From: Alphaproteobacteria bacterium | GTDB taxonomy: Bacteria > Pseudomonadota > Alphaproteobacteria > Acetobacterales > Acetobacteraceae | DNA length: 32,552 nucleotides | NCBI GenBank assembly: GCA_020850755.1 | Contig: JADZEB010000061.1 | Location: forward strand, 1-32,552 | Reading direction: 5' to 3' | Shown: piece by piece, positions 1 to 9,255 of the stretch | Layout of the letters: every line of letters begins with the position of its first letter | Position numbering within the stretch: position 1 is the first letter of the stretch | The notes under the pieces: model-generated | Told to the model about the DNA's origin: nothing | The model's input: only the letters and a program-made list of their open reading frames with translations | Databases searched by the model: none | Position numbers and translations under genes: made by a program

Positions 1-117
1 GGCGCGCCGGGGGTGGATGTGTCCTCGGGGGTGGAGCGGGCGCGCGGGGTGAAGGACCCGGCCCTGATCCGCGCCTTCATCGCCGCCGCCAAGGGTGCCA
101 GCCCGACCACCGCCTGA
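1..117 (+). CDS. trpF: Phosphoribosylanthranilate isomerase, C-terminal end (partial)
   Basis: An open frame enters from the left edge and ends at TGA 115-117, giving 38 residues. It contains the C-terminal phosphate-binding signature of TrpF, GVDVSSGVE, followed by GVKD and an LIRAFI helix. TrpF isomerises phosphoribosylanthranilate in tryptophan synthesis, in the cytosol. The gene is 5' truncated by the window. It lies 242 nt upstream of trpB on the same strand, matching the usual alphaproteobacterial trpFBA order. In the family the two glycine-rich turns here hold the substrate phosphate. The identity rests on this short motif plus the context. Confidence 0.88.
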   Translation, partial: GAPGVDVSSGVERARGVKDPALIRAFIAAAKGASPTTA

Positions 118-236
118 GCGCCCCCTGAGCGCCCCGCACCCCGCCGCCCGGTCGCGGCAAGGCTGCTCTCCGCCGCCGCTTCGCGGCCCCGCTTCCTGGC
201 CCCGCTTCCCGGCCCCGCTTCCCGGCCCCGCTCCGC
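114..236. repeat. Short tandem duplications after trpF
   Basis: An 11-bp unit (ctgagcgcccc) is duplicated at 114-135, and the first copy contains the trpF stop codon. A second array at 185-236 has about 3.6 copies of a 13-bp unit (ggccccgcttccc). These lie in the 242-nt trpF-trpB gap, which has no gene. The repeats look like replication-slippage products. Confidence 0.75.
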
Positions 237-359
237 ACCCTGTTCCCGGCCCTGTTCCCAGCGGGCGCGATGAGCTAAGAGAGGCCCCTCTGCCGGGTCC
301 AGGCCGGCGGCACGGCCGCCGCGGCCTGCACCGCGCGCGCTTCCTTGGGAGTTCCTCGG

Positions 360-1583
<1,224 letters not shown>

Positions 1584-1602
1584 GGCCGGGGATAGCCGCG
1601 AC

Positions 1603-2448
1603 ATGACCGCACAGAACCGCATCGCCGCCCGCTTCGCCGCGCTCAAGGCCGAAGGGCGCGGCGCGCTGATCACCTTCGTCTCGGCGGGCGATCCCGACCT
1701 TGCCACCTCGCTCGCGCTGGTGCGCGGCATGCCGGCCGCCGGGGCCGACCTGATCGAGCTCGGCGTGCCCTTCACCGACCCGATGGCCGACGGCCCCTCG
1801 ATCCAGGCTTCGGGGCGGCGTGGGCTCAAGGCCGGCACGACGCTGGCCAAGGTGCTGGCGCTCGTGCGCGACTTCCGCAAGACCGACGCGGCAACGCCGA
1901 TCGTGCTGATGGGCTACTACAACCCGCTGCTCTCCTATGGGGTGGAGCGCTTCTGCACCGATGCCGCCGCGGCCGGCGTCGATGGGCTGATCATCGTCGA
2001 CCTGCCGTTCGAGGAAGCGGACGAGCTGGCCGCCCCGGCCAGGGCCGGCGGGATCGAGCTGATCCGCCTTGTGGCCCCGACCACGGATGATGCCCGCCTG
2101 CCCACCGTCCTGAACGGGGTCGGCGGCTTCGTCTATTTCGTCTCGATCACCGGCATCACCGGCACGCGCGCGGCGAGCGAGCAGGCGGTGGCGCACCATG
2201 TCGCGCGCATCCGCCGCGCCACGTCGCTGCCGATCGCGGTCGGCTTCGGCATCCGCACGCCCGAGCAGGTGGCGGCGGCCGTGCGCTATGGCGATGCGGC
2301 GGTGGTGGGCAGCGCGATCGTCGATCGCATGGCGGCCAATCTCGACGCCGAGGGCCGCGCCAGGCCCGAGCTGGTCCGCGACACGCTCGATTTCGTGCGC
2401 AACCTTGCCTCCGGCGTGCGCGCCGGCGCGGCGCAGAGGGCGGGCTAG
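1603..2448 (+). CDS. trpA: Tryptophan synthase alpha chain
   Basis: The 281-residue TIM-barrel subunit cleaves indole-3-glycerol phosphate to indole and glyceraldehyde 3-phosphate, and the indole is channelled to TrpB. The family motif [14 protein letters not shown] carries the two catalytic acids, Glu52 and Asp63. Later phosphate-binding segments include [10 protein letters not shown] and VVGSAIV. The ATG at 1603 lacks a strong Shine-Dalgarno sequence, which fits coupling to trpB 19 nt upstream. The C-terminus is rich in Ala, Gly and Arg. A short GC hairpin follows the stop. Confidence 0.97.
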   Translation: MTAQNRIAARFAALKAEGRGALITFVSAGDPDLATSLALVRGMPAAGADLIELGVPFTDPMADGPSIQASGRRGLKAGTTLAKVLALVRDFRKTDAATPIVLMGYYNPLLSYGVERFCTDAAAAGVDGLIIVDLPFEEADELAAPARAGGIELIRLVAPTTDDARLPTVLNGVGGFVYFVSITGITGTRAASEQAVAHHVARIRRATSLPIAVGFGIRTPEQVAAAVRYGDAAVVGSAIVDRMAANLDAEGRARPELVRDTLDFVRNLASGVRAGAAQRAG

Positions 2449-2451
2449 CAC

Positions 2452-2466
2452 GGGCGCCGCGCGCCC
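2452..2466 (+). terminator. GC hairpin after trpA
   Basis: A 6-bp perfect stem (GGGCGC/GCGCCC) with a 3-nt loop starts 4 nt after the trpA stop. A weak pyrimidine run (tgccttgtcc) follows instead of a true T-tract. It could attenuate transcription between trp and accD or protect the trp mRNA 3' end. Confidence 0.35.
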
Positions 2467-2562
2467 TGCCTTGTCCTGGCGGTGCGGGGCGCCATCTGCT
2501 AGGAACCCGCCATGCGGGCCGCGGGCCGCTTTCCGTCGCCGCCCGCCCCAGGGGTCACAGGG

Positions 2563-3534
2563 ATGAACTGGCTTACCAACTACGTCCGCCCGAAGATCCA
2601 GACCATCTTCCGCAAGCGCGAGGTGCCGGACAATCTCTGGCACAAATGCCCCTCGTGCCAGCAGATGATCTTCCACCGCGACCTGGAGAAGAACCTCCAT
2701 GTCTGCCCGCATTGCGAGCACCATATGCGCATCGGGCCGGCGCGGCGGATGGCGCTCCTGTTCGACGACGGCCAGGGCACGCGCATCGATCTGCCCAGGG
2801 TCGCGGCCGATCCGCTGCGCTTCCGCGACCAGCGCCGCTACAGCGACCGGCTGCGCGAGGCGCGCGAGAAAAGCGCGCTCGATGACGCGATCGTGGTGGC
2901 ACACGGCACGATCGGCGGCCACAAGGCGGTGATCGCCGCCTTCGCCTTCGAGTTCATGGGCGGCTCGATGGGCGCGGGCGTGGGCGAGGGCATCCTGGCC
3001 GCGGCCAAGCTTGCCGTGCTGCAGCGCGCCGCGCTGATCGTCTTTCCCGCCTCTGGGGGCGCGCGGATGCAGGAAGGCGCCATCAGCCTGATGCAGATGC
3101 CGCGCACCACCATCGCCGTCGAGATGGTGAAGGAAGCGGGCCTGCCCTATCTCGTCGTCTTCACCGATCCCACCACCGGCGGCGTCACCGCCAGCTTCGC
3201 CATGCTGGGCGACATCCAGCTTTCCGAGCCGGGCGCGATGATCGGCTTCGCCGGCGCGCGCGTGATCGAGCAGACCGTGCGCGAGAAGCTGCCCGAGGGT
3301 TTCCAGCGCGCCGAGTATCTGCGCGACCACGGCCTGGTCGATCTCGTCGTTGCGCGCAAGGAGATGAAGGACGTGCTGGCGCGCCTGATCGGCATGCTGG
3401 TCGAGCCGCGCGGCATTGCGGGCGCCGAGGTGGTGGCGCTGGCGCATCCGGACCTCGCCATCCCGCCGCCGCCGGCGGGCGCGACGATCGAGGCCGAGGC
3501 CGAGGGCTCGCGCCCGGCCAAGCCGGCCGAGTAG
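2563..3534 (+). CDS. accD: Acetyl-CoA carboxylase carboxyltransferase subunit beta
   Basis: The 323-residue subunit works with AccA to transfer the carboxyl group from biotin to acetyl-CoA, forming malonyl-CoA for fatty-acid synthesis. The N-terminal zinc ribbon is intact, with Cys29, Cys32, Cys48 and Cys51 in KCPSC and VCPHC. The crotonase-like core contains FMGGSMGAGVGEG, ASGGARMQEG and TTGGVTASFAMLGD. The ATG at 2563 gives the conserved start MNWLTNYVRPKI. An in-frame ATG at 2512 would add 17 unconserved residues and is rejected. The C-terminal 30 residues are a charged Ala/Pro/Glu tail. The accD-folC pair is a common bacterial arrangement. Confidence 0.96.
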   Translation: MNWLTNYVRPKIQTIFRKREVPDNLWHKCPSCQQMIFHRDLEKNLHVCPHCEHHMRIGPARRMALLFDDGQGTRIDLPRVAADPLRFRDQRRYSDRLREAREKSALDDAIVVAHGTIGGHKAVIAAFAFEFMGGSMGAGVGEGILAAAKLAVLQRAALIVFPASGGARMQEGAISLMQMPRTTIAVEMVKEAGLPYLVVFTDPTTGGVTASFAMLGDIQLSEPGAMIGFAGARVIEQTVREKLPEGFQRAEYLRDHGLVDLVVARKEMKDVLARLIGMLVEPRGIAGAEVVALAHPDLAIPPPPAGATIEAEAEGSRPAKPAE

Positions 3535-3598
3535 CGCGCGCGCCGCACCGACCGCCGCCGCGCGCCCCGTCCCTTTCCTGCGGTCCGACCTTCCCGCC

Positions 3599-4924
3599 AT
3601 GCACGCCAGCGAAACGGTGCTCGACAGGCTGACGAGGCTTCACCCGAAGCTGATCGACCTGTCGCTCGGCCGGATGGAGCGGCTGCTGGCCGCGCTCGAT
3701 CACCCCGAGCGCCGCCTGCCGCCCGTGATCCATGTCGCCGGCACCAACGGCAAGGGCTCGACCTGCGCCTATCTGCGCGCGGCGGGCGAGGCGGCGGGCC
3801 TGCGCGTGCATGTCTATACCTCGCCCCATCTCGTCACCTTCCACGAGCGCATCCGCCTCGCCGGGCGGCTGATCGAGGAGGCGCATCTCTACGCGCTCCT
3901 GCTCGAATGCGAGCGCGCCAATGGCGAGGCGCCGATCACCTTCTTCGAGATCACCACGGCGGCGGCGATGCTGGCCTTCGCGCGCGTCCCGGCCGATCTC
4001 CTGGTGCTGGAGGTGGGGCTCGGCGGGCGGCTCGATGCCACCAACGTCATCGCCCGGCCGGCGGCGAGCGCAATCACCTCGATCTCGATCGACCATGTCG
4101 AGTTCCTGGGCGACACGCTCGCCGCCATCGCCGCGGAGAAGGCGGGCATCATCAAGCGCGGCGCGCCGGCGATCACGGGCGCGCAGGACCCGGTGGCGCT
4201 CGGCGTGATCGAGGCGGCGGCGGTGCGCCAGGGTGCGCCCCTGTTGCGGCGCGGGCGCGAATGGGACATCGCGCCGCGGGCCGACGGCACGGGCCTTGTC
4301 TTCCGCGATGCGGATGGCGAGGTGGCGCTGCCCTTCCCCGCTTTGCCCGGCCTCTGGCAGCACGACAATGCCGGCATCGCCATCGCCGCCCTGCGCGCGG
4401 CGGCGCGGGCCGGGCGCGGGCCGCGCATCGGCGATGCGGCGCTCGGGCTCGGGCTCGCGCGCGCGGAATGGCCGGCGCGCATGCAGCGCCTGAAACGCGG
4501 GCCGCTCGCCCAATCCCTGCCGGCGGGCGACGAGCTCTGGCTCGATGGCGGCCACAATGAGGGCGCGGGCCAGGTGCTGAAGGAGTTCCTCGGCCGCTGG
4601 CGCGCCGACGCCCCGGCCCGACCGATCGAGCTGATCGTCGGCATGAAGGGCACGAAGCAGGTCGATGCCTTCCTGGCCCCGCTCGCCCCGCATGTCTCGC
4701 GCCTGGTCGCGGTGCCGATCCCGCGCGACCCCAAGGCCCAGCCGCCCGAGCGCATCGCCGAGGCCGCGCGCGCGGCGGGCATCACCGAGGCGACGCACGC
4801 GGCCGATGTCGCCGCGGCGCGGGCGCGCCTGATCGCCACGCGCGCACCGGGCGCGGCACCGGCGCGGGTGCTGATCTGCGGCTCGCTCTATCTCGCCGGG
4901 GCGATCCTGGCCGGGAACGGCTGA
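3599..4924 (+). CDS. folC: Folylpolyglutamate synthase / dihydrofolate synthase
   Basis: The 441-residue Mur-ligase-type enzyme adds glutamate to dihydropteroate and folates using ATP, in the cytosol. The P-loop is GTNGKGST (residues 48-55). Other family motifs are TSPHLVTFHERIR, EVGLGGRLDATN, ISIDHVEFLG, EKAGIIK and LDGGHNEGA. The ATG at 3599 begins MHASETVLDRL, the normal start region. The reading frame is open further upstream, but that part overlaps accD and is Arg-rich shadow sequence. It starts 64 nt after the accD stop and ends the housekeeping operon, converging on tagH. Confidence 0.95.
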   Translation: MHASETVLDRLTRLHPKLIDLSLGRMERLLAALDHPERRLPPVIHVAGTNGKGSTCAYLRAAGEAAGLRVHVYTSPHLVTFHERIRLAGRLIEEAHLYALLLECERANGEAPITFFEITTAAAMLAFARVPADLLVLEVGLGGRLDATNVIARPAASAITSISIDHVEFLGDTLAAIAAEKAGIIKRGAPAITGAQDPVALGVIEAAAVRQGAPLLRRGREWDIAPRADGTGLVFRDADGEVALPFPALPGLWQHDNAGIAIAALRAAARAGRGPRIGDAALGLGLARAEWPARMQRLKRGPLAQSLPAGDELWLDGGHNEGAGQVLKEFLGRWRADAPARPIELIVGMKGTKQVDAFLAPLAPHVSRLVAVPIPRDPKAQPPERIAEAARAAGITEATHAADVAAARARLIATRAPGAAPARVLICGSLYLAGAILAGNG

Positions 4925-4953
4925 AGGCCGCCCGCGCCGGCGCCCGCGCGCCC

Positions 4954-4966
4954 GAGGCGCCGCCTC
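4954..4966. terminator. Small GC hairpin between convergent folC and tagH
   Basis: The sequence gaggc-gcc-gcctc forms a 5-bp stem that partly covers the tagH stop codon (4965-4967) and lies 29 nt after the folC stop. It is symmetrical, so it could act on both transcripts, but no T-tract flanks it. Confidence 0.25.
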
Positions 4967-7568
4967 AGTCGCGCGCGCCGCGGTTGCGCGATTCCGCCTC
5001 GTAGCTCTCGGCGAACATCTGGCCGAGCCTTCCGGTCAGGTTGTTCTGGAAGTCGCGCGCCAGATCGGCATAGACGCGCTGGTAGGCGTCCCACGCCTCG
5101 GCCTTGGCCGAACTGCGCATGCGCGCAAGGAAGCCCTTGTCGCCGCCGGCGCCGGACTGGTTCGCGATCGCCTCGGGCTTGAGCTGGTCGAACAGGTGGC
5201 GGATCACGGTCTGGAACGCCATCAGCAGCGCATACTGGTGCGCTTCCAGGTCGCGGCAGGCATCGACCGCCGCCGGCGCGCCGGAGACGAAGCCCGGCCG
5301 GGCGATGCCCATCAGCGCCAGCATCACCTCGGCCTCGTCGGCGGAGAACTTGACCGGGTTGTTCTCGCGCGCGCCGATCACGGTCTGGCTGATGCGGAAC
5401 TCGCCCTTGATCGCGCGGCGCGCGGCAAGCAGGCGCATCAGCGTGCCCGCCAGCGCCCGGTTGGCCATGCCGAGCGAGTGCATCGCCGCGTCCTTGTCGA
5501 TGCCGGGCGGCAGGCCGGGCAGATTCGCACCGGCAAGGAAGGCGGCAACCGGATCGCCCGACACATTCTCGGGCATCGGCTGGGCGGCGTTGAGGCGCGG
5601 GGCCGGCATGGCGGGAGCGGGAGCGGGCCGCGCGGGCGCGCTCGGCGCCGCGGGCTGCGGGCCAGGACCAGAAGCCGGACCCGGGCCGGGCGGCACGGGC
5701 GGCGGGGCAGCGGCGGCGGCCGGACCGGCGAACACATCCTCGCCCTGGTCGAGCGGGGCGGCGGGCTGGGCCGGCGCTTGCGGGCGCGGCGGCGGCGGGG
5801 CGGCCGCCTGGGCGGGCGGCTGGGCGGGCGGCTGGGCGGCCCTCGCCGCGGCGGGGCCGACCGGTATCCCGAGCGCGGCGAAGATGTCCTCGCCAGTGTC
5901 GGCGGAGGGGGCGGGCGGCGCCGAGGGGGGCATCGAGGGTGATGCCGGGGGTGGCGCCGGGGGCGGCGGCGGCGCGGCCGGGCGCATCGGTTCCGGCGCG
6001 GGCGCGGGGCCCGGGCCAGGACCGGGCCCGAAGCCGAGCGCGGCCAGCGGGTCCCCGGCCGCCGGCGCCGGCGGCTGAGGCGGTGGCGGCGGGGGTGCCG
6101 CCGCGATCGGCGCGGGCGGTGGCGGGGCCGCGGGGCGCTCCGGCTGCGGCAGCGGAGGCGGCTGCGCGGGGCCGCCGAACGGATCGGCATGCGCGGCCGC
6201 ACCGTCGGGCCGGCCCAGCGGCACGCCGGCCATGGTGCCCTGCGGTGCAGCGCTCTCGGGCGCGAAATGGGGCGCAGGCGGCGGGGTTGGCGGTGGCGCC
6301 GGCGGCGGCGGCGGAGCCTCCCGGGCAACCGGAGGCGCGGGCGGGACTGGCGGCGGCGGGGGCGGGGGCGGGGGCGCTTCCACCGGCGCCGCCTGGGGCG
6401 CCAGACCGGCGAACATGTCGTCGGAAATCTCCGGCGCCGGGGCGGTCTGCGCACGCGCCGGACCCGGTGCCGACGGGTGGGGCGGGGGTGGCGCTGCCGG
6501 CCCCGGCCCGTGTACCGGCCCGTGTGCCGGCCCATGTGCCGATCCGTGTGCCGATCCGTGTGCCGGTCCGTGCGCAGGTCCGTGCGCAGGTCCGGGCGCA
6601 GGTCCGTGCGCAGGTCCGGGCGCGCCGAGCGGCGCGAGGAGCTGGTCGAGCGCGTCGAGCGGGTCGCCCCCGGCAGGACCGCCCTGGACCGCGCCATGGG
6701 CCGGCGGCACCAGGGGTTCGTCGAGCCAATTGTCCGGCAGCACCGGCCCTCCGGTCGCCCCGGGACCGGAAACCGGACCAGGGCCGGGACCGGGGCCGGG
6801 GCCGGGACCGGGGCCGGGACCGGGGCCGTGCGCGGGCGCCGGGCCGCCCACCTTGGGCAGATGCACCGCCTCGAAGCCGAGCGGCGCCGGCTCGGAGGCG
6901 GAGCCCAGCAGCGGCTCGGGCGGGCGCGGCTTGGCGAGGCCCGGCTCGCCGAGGCCGGGATGGCTCATCGGCGGGCCGCCGAACGGACCCGGCCCTGCCT
7001 CGGCGCCGAAAGTGCCGCGCGGATCGGACTGGGCGCCGAAATCGCCGAACAGGGCGGCCTCGCTGCCGGGAAGCTGTCCCGGACCGGGGCCCGGGCCTGG
7101 CATCGGCCCGCCGATCGGACCGGCCATCGGTCCTGGCCCCGGCATCGACTCGGGCGGTGTCCGCGCCAGGTCGCCCACCCCGAACACATCGGAGGCATCG
7201 GCGCCGGGACGTGGCGCGGGAAACAGGTTCTGCTCGGCCAGGCCCGCCGGGCCTGGCTCGACCACCACCACATACTCGCCCAGCCGCAGCCGGTCGCCGG
7301 CCTGGAGCGGGGCGGCGTTGTTGCGCCCGATCGGGGCGGGCGAATCGTTCAGGAAGGTGCCGTTGGCGGAAAGATCGACCACGCGGAAGCCCGAGCCCGC
7401 GAACTCGATGCGGCAATGCTGGCGCGAGAGGATGCTGTTGTGGTCCTGGAGGATCCACTGGTTGTTGTCGGACCGGCCGATGGTGATCGCGCCCCCGCCG
7501 ATCGACAAGGGCTGCGGCGGCACCACCCCGGGCGGCGAAGACAGGATGCGAAGCGTCAGCGATTGCAC
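4965..7568 (-). CDS. tagH: Type VI secretion FHA-domain protein TagH
   Basis: The 867-residue protein has three parts. The N-terminal FHA domain (about residues 5-105) has the phosphothreonine-binding marks GR (31-32), SRQHC (48-52) and NGTFLN (69-74). A linker of more than 500 residues, almost only Pro, Ala and Gly, follows (about 107-670). The C-terminal helical domain (672-867) has family marks such as LKGEFR-like AIKGEFRISQT, ENNPVKF, AHQYALLMAF and WDAYQRVYADL. In known systems FHA proteins of this type link T6SS assembly to Ser/Thr kinase (PpkA) signalling; no kinase or phosphatase gene is in this window. The start is the GTG at 7566-7568, with AGGGGG about 9 nt upstream. An in-frame ATG at 7718 would add 50 unconserved residues and overlap the PAAR gene. 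It is divergent from the PAAR gene. Confidence 0.93.
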   Translation of the reverse strand: MQSLTLRILSSPPGVVPPQPLSIGGGAITIGRSDNNQWILQDHNSILSRQHCRIEFAGSGFRVVDLSANGTFLNDSPAPIGRNNAAPLQAGDRLRLGEYVVVVEPGPAGLAEQNLFPAPRPGADASDVFGVGDLARTPPESMPGPGPMAGPIGGPMPGPGPGPGQLPGSEAALFGDFGAQSDPRGTFGAEAGPGPFGGPPMSHPGLGEPGLAKPRPPEPLLGSASEPAPLGFEAVHLPKVGGPAPAHGPGPGPGPGPGPGPGPGPVSGPGATGGPVLPDNWLDEPLVPPAHGAVQGGPAGGDPLDALDQLLAPLGAPGPAHGPAPGPAHGPAHGPAHGSAHGSAHGPAHGPVHGPGPAAPPPPHPSAPGPARAQTAPAPEISDDMFAGLAPQAAPVEAPPPPPPPPPVPPAPPVAREAPPPPPAPPPTPPPAPHFAPESAAPQGTMAGVPLGRPDGAAAHADPFGGPAQPPPLPQPERPAAPPPPAPIAAAPPPPPPQPPAPAAGDPLAALGFGPGPGPGPAPAPEPMRPAAPPPPPAPPPASPSMPPSAPPAPSADTGEDIFAALGIPVGPAAARAAQPPAQPPAQAAAPPPPRPQAPAQPAAPLDQGEDVFAGPAAAAAPPPVPPGPGPASGPGPQPAAPSAPARPAPAPAMPAPRLNAAQPMPENVSGDPVAAFLAGANLPGLPPGIDKDAAMHSLGMANRALAGTLMRLLAARRAIKGEFRISQTVIGARENNPVKFSADEAEVMLALMGIARPGFVSGAPAAVDACRDLEAHQYALLMAFQTVIRHLFDQLKPEAIANQSGAGGDKGFLARMRSSAKAEAWDAYQRVYADLARDFQNNLTGRLGQMFAESYEAESRNRGARD
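6505..6624. repeat. 12-bp tandem array inside tagH
   Basis: Ten consecutive 12-bp units (consensus ggtccgtgcgca / ggcccgtgtgcc) encode a Gly-Pro-Ala-His repeat in the TagH linker. The unit is a multiple of three, so gains or losses keep the frame. Confidence 0.9.
6777..6828. repeat. 6-bp Gly-Pro tandem array inside tagH
   Basis: A run of ggaccg / gggccg hexamers encodes about nine Gly-Pro pairs on the minus strand. It lies about 150 bp from the 12-bp array in the same linker and is also frame-neutral. Confidence 0.85.
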
Positions 7569-7711
7569 GGCGATAGGCCCCCTGGTCCCACACAGGCCGG
7601 CAATGCTAGCAGAGAAAGCCGCGCCGCGCGCGCAGGAACGCGCGCCGGAACCATTTGCGGACGGCCGACGTTTCATACCAAGATGGTCGCGAAGCCGCAG
7701 GACCCGCACCC
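7569..7711. promoter_or_regulatory. Divergent tagH / PAAR promoter region
   Basis: These 143 bp separate two divergent T6SS starts, so both promoters should lie here. The stretch around 7600-7690 is less GC-rich than its surroundings. AGGA at 7699-7702 is the PAAR ribosome site. No convincing -35/-10 pair was identified. Confidence 0.45.
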
Positions 7712-8029
7712 ATGCCATTTCCCGCCGCGCGCATGACCGACACGATGCTGTGCCCGCTGGTCACGCCGCCGCCGCCGCCGCCGGCGCCGCCGGCGCCGCA
7801 TGTCGGCGGGCCGATCATGATGGTGTGCGCCCCCACCGTGATCATCGGCAACATGCCAGCCGCCCGCCTCACCGATATGTGCCTGTGCATGGGCTTCATC
7901 CCCAACCCGATCGTGATGGGCAGCCCGACCGTGATCACCTTCAACATGCCCCAGGCGCGGATCACGGACCCGAACGCGCATGGCGGCATGGTGATGACCG
8001 GCTTCCCGACGGTGATCGTCGGCCCCTGA
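7712..8029 (+). CDS. PAAR-domain protein (T6SS spike tip)
   Basis: The 105-residue protein is the conical tip that sits on the VgrG trimer and can carry effectors. It shows three PAAR-like turns: AARMTD (5-10), AARLTD (50-55) and QARITD (81-86). These alternate with beta segments such as GGPIMMVCAPTVIIG and MGSPTVITF. Cys14, His30, Cys57 or Cys59, and His90 are candidate zinc ligands. A run of prolines (19-28) lies in the first loop. There is no N- or C-terminal extension, so it carries no fused toxin. The ATG at 7712 has AGGA 9 nt upstream. A longer start at 7655 is possible but unsupported. It is divergent from tagH and followed by a strong hairpin. Confidence 0.9.
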   Translation: MPFPAARMTDTMLCPLVTPPPPPPAPPAPHVGGPIMMVCAPTVIIGNMPAARLTDMCLCMGFIPNPIVMGSPTVITFNMPQARITDPNAHGGMVMTGFPTVIVGP

Positions 8030-8629
8030 TCGGCGATCCGGACGCCGCAGCGCGTCCGGCCCCGCCTCACCGACACGTCGTCGCGCCGCACTGCCGCGGC
8101 CCGGCCACTGCGGCTGGGGGCCCTGCGGCCGGAGCCATCGGATCCGTCTCCCTCGACTCTGCGCGGCAGGGCCTTGCATGGCAACGGCCGGCCTGTGCGG
8201 CCGCGCCGGGCCGGCACCGGGCGAAGCCGAACGCACCGCCCTCCGGCGCCACAAGGCCGCCGATCCGCGCCCCCGCGCGTCAGCCGTAACGGATGCCGGC
8301 GCGGCGCGACCGGATCGCTCGCGTTCGCACAAGCAGGTGGGTATCGCTACCGGGTGCGGCCCGCGCGCGCCAGGCCGGCCAGCCCCGCGGGCGGCGCGCC
8401 ATCGTTGCTGGCCTGTCACGGAGCCCCGTGCCGCGCAGGCCGATCCAGTGCGCAAAGGCGCGGCACAGACATTGACCGGCATCGGCGCCGCACTCTCCCG
8501 CGCAGCGGGGGCGCGTGCAGCGGGGGTGCTGGCTCTGTGCTGGGGGCAGGCGCGGTTGGGGCCGGGCGGCACCGGCCGGGGCGACCGCCAGGCCCCGATC
8601 GTCAGGCCCCGATCGTCTGGCCCCGATCG
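8030..8629. other. 600-bp stretch without a gene inside the T6SS island
   Basis: This holds the PAAR hairpin at its left end and a 14-bp tandem array at its right end. Open frames across the middle on both strands are Arg/Ala/Gly-rich and lack any family motif or ribosome site. I see no gene, tRNA or insertion-sequence end here. Confidence 0.55.
8038..8059 (+). terminator. Hairpin after the PAAR gene
   Basis: A perfect 8-bp stem (CCGGACGC/GCGTCCGG) with a 6-nt loop begins 8 nt after the PAAR stop. No T-tract follows, so classical intrinsic termination is uncertain. It may act as a 3' end stabiliser. Confidence 0.45.
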
Positions 8630-8631
8630 TC
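8590..8631. repeat. 14-bp tandem array at the 3' end of the DUF6931-like gene
   Basis: Three copies of aggccccgatcgtc, the third with one substitution, occupy 8590-8603, 8604-8617 and 8618-8631. The array runs downstream from the stop codon (8630-8632, minus strand) and overlaps two of its bases. Confidence 0.85.
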
Positions 8632-9253
8632 AGCCCAGGGCGGCGCGGCCATTGCCGCCGGCGGCGATGTCGATGCCGGCGGCGAGCAGCTTGCGGTAAT
8701 TGTCGAGATGCGCCTCGGGATTGGTCACGGCGGCGATCATCACCGCGCCCGACACGGCGCGCCCGCAGGCAAAGTCCGGCGGCGGCACCGCGGGCAGGTC
8801 GGGCGGGGACATGCTGCCGCCCGACCAGAAGGCCGCCACCGCCGCCCAGGCCTGGGGCGAGGCGAATTCGGTTGCCTGCGCCTTGGCCCAGGCGGCGCGG
8901 CGATTCTCCTCGGTCGGCTTGAACACCCATGTTTCCGCCGCCACCAGCGCGGCCATGTCGGGCGGCGTGATCGCCGCCTCGCCCTTCAAGGTGACGCCGA
9001 GCCGGCCGGCCAGGCACGCCCACCACACCGCCTCGCGCTTCATCAGCCCATGGGCGAGCCAGCGCACGCCATCGATCAGCGCATTCACATCGCCGCCCGA
9101 AAGCGCCTGCAGGAACGGGCCCGGCGCAGGGAACTGCGGGATCAGCGCCTTGGCCGGATCCGAGAGCGCGCACAAGGCCGCCACCTCGGCCACCGACTGG
9201 GTGGCGAGCTTGACGAAGGGCCGCTCGGGGGCTGTTTGCTCTGCTCCGACCAT
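8630..9253 (-). CDS. DUF6931-like protein encoded directly after VgrG
   Basis: The 207-residue product has no catalytic motif I recognise. Segments such as KREAVWWACLAGR, AAETWVFKPTEENRRAAW, WAAVAAFWSGGS and GRAVSGAVMIAAV resemble a family I know as DUF6931, found in Acetobacteraceae-type T6SS loci; the name is from memory. It is predicted to be helical, tryptophan-rich and cytosolic, with no signal peptide or membrane span. The ATG (9251-9253) comes 2 nt after the vgrG stop, so translation is probably coupled. The location directly behind VgrG is typical of effector adaptors or cargo, but this is inference only. The C-terminus (about residues 185-207) is glycine- and alanine-rich. Confidence 0.75.
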   Translation of the reverse strand: MVGAEQTAPERPFVKLATQSVAEVAALCALSDPAKALIPQFPAPGPFLQALSGGDVNALIDGVRWLAHGLMKREAVWWACLAGRLGVTLKGEAAITPPDMAALVAAETWVFKPTEENRRAAWAKAQATEFASPQAWAAVAAFWSGGSMSPPDLPAVPPPDFACGRAVSGAVMIAAVTNPEAHLDNYRKLLAAGIDIAAGGNGRAALG

Positions 9254-9255
9254 GG

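Noticed and set aside
3185-4798. 537-codon minus-strand frame opposite folC
   Set aside because: Low-complexity Arg/Ala-rich translation; folC on the plus strand has all family motifs.
6505-6831. Possible CRISPR-like array
   Set aside because: Units are contiguous 6- and 12-bp coding repeats without spacers.
8178-8699. Plus-strand 173-codon frame in the T6SS gap
   Set aside because: No motif or ribosome site, and its end overlaps the DUF6931-like gene on the other strand.
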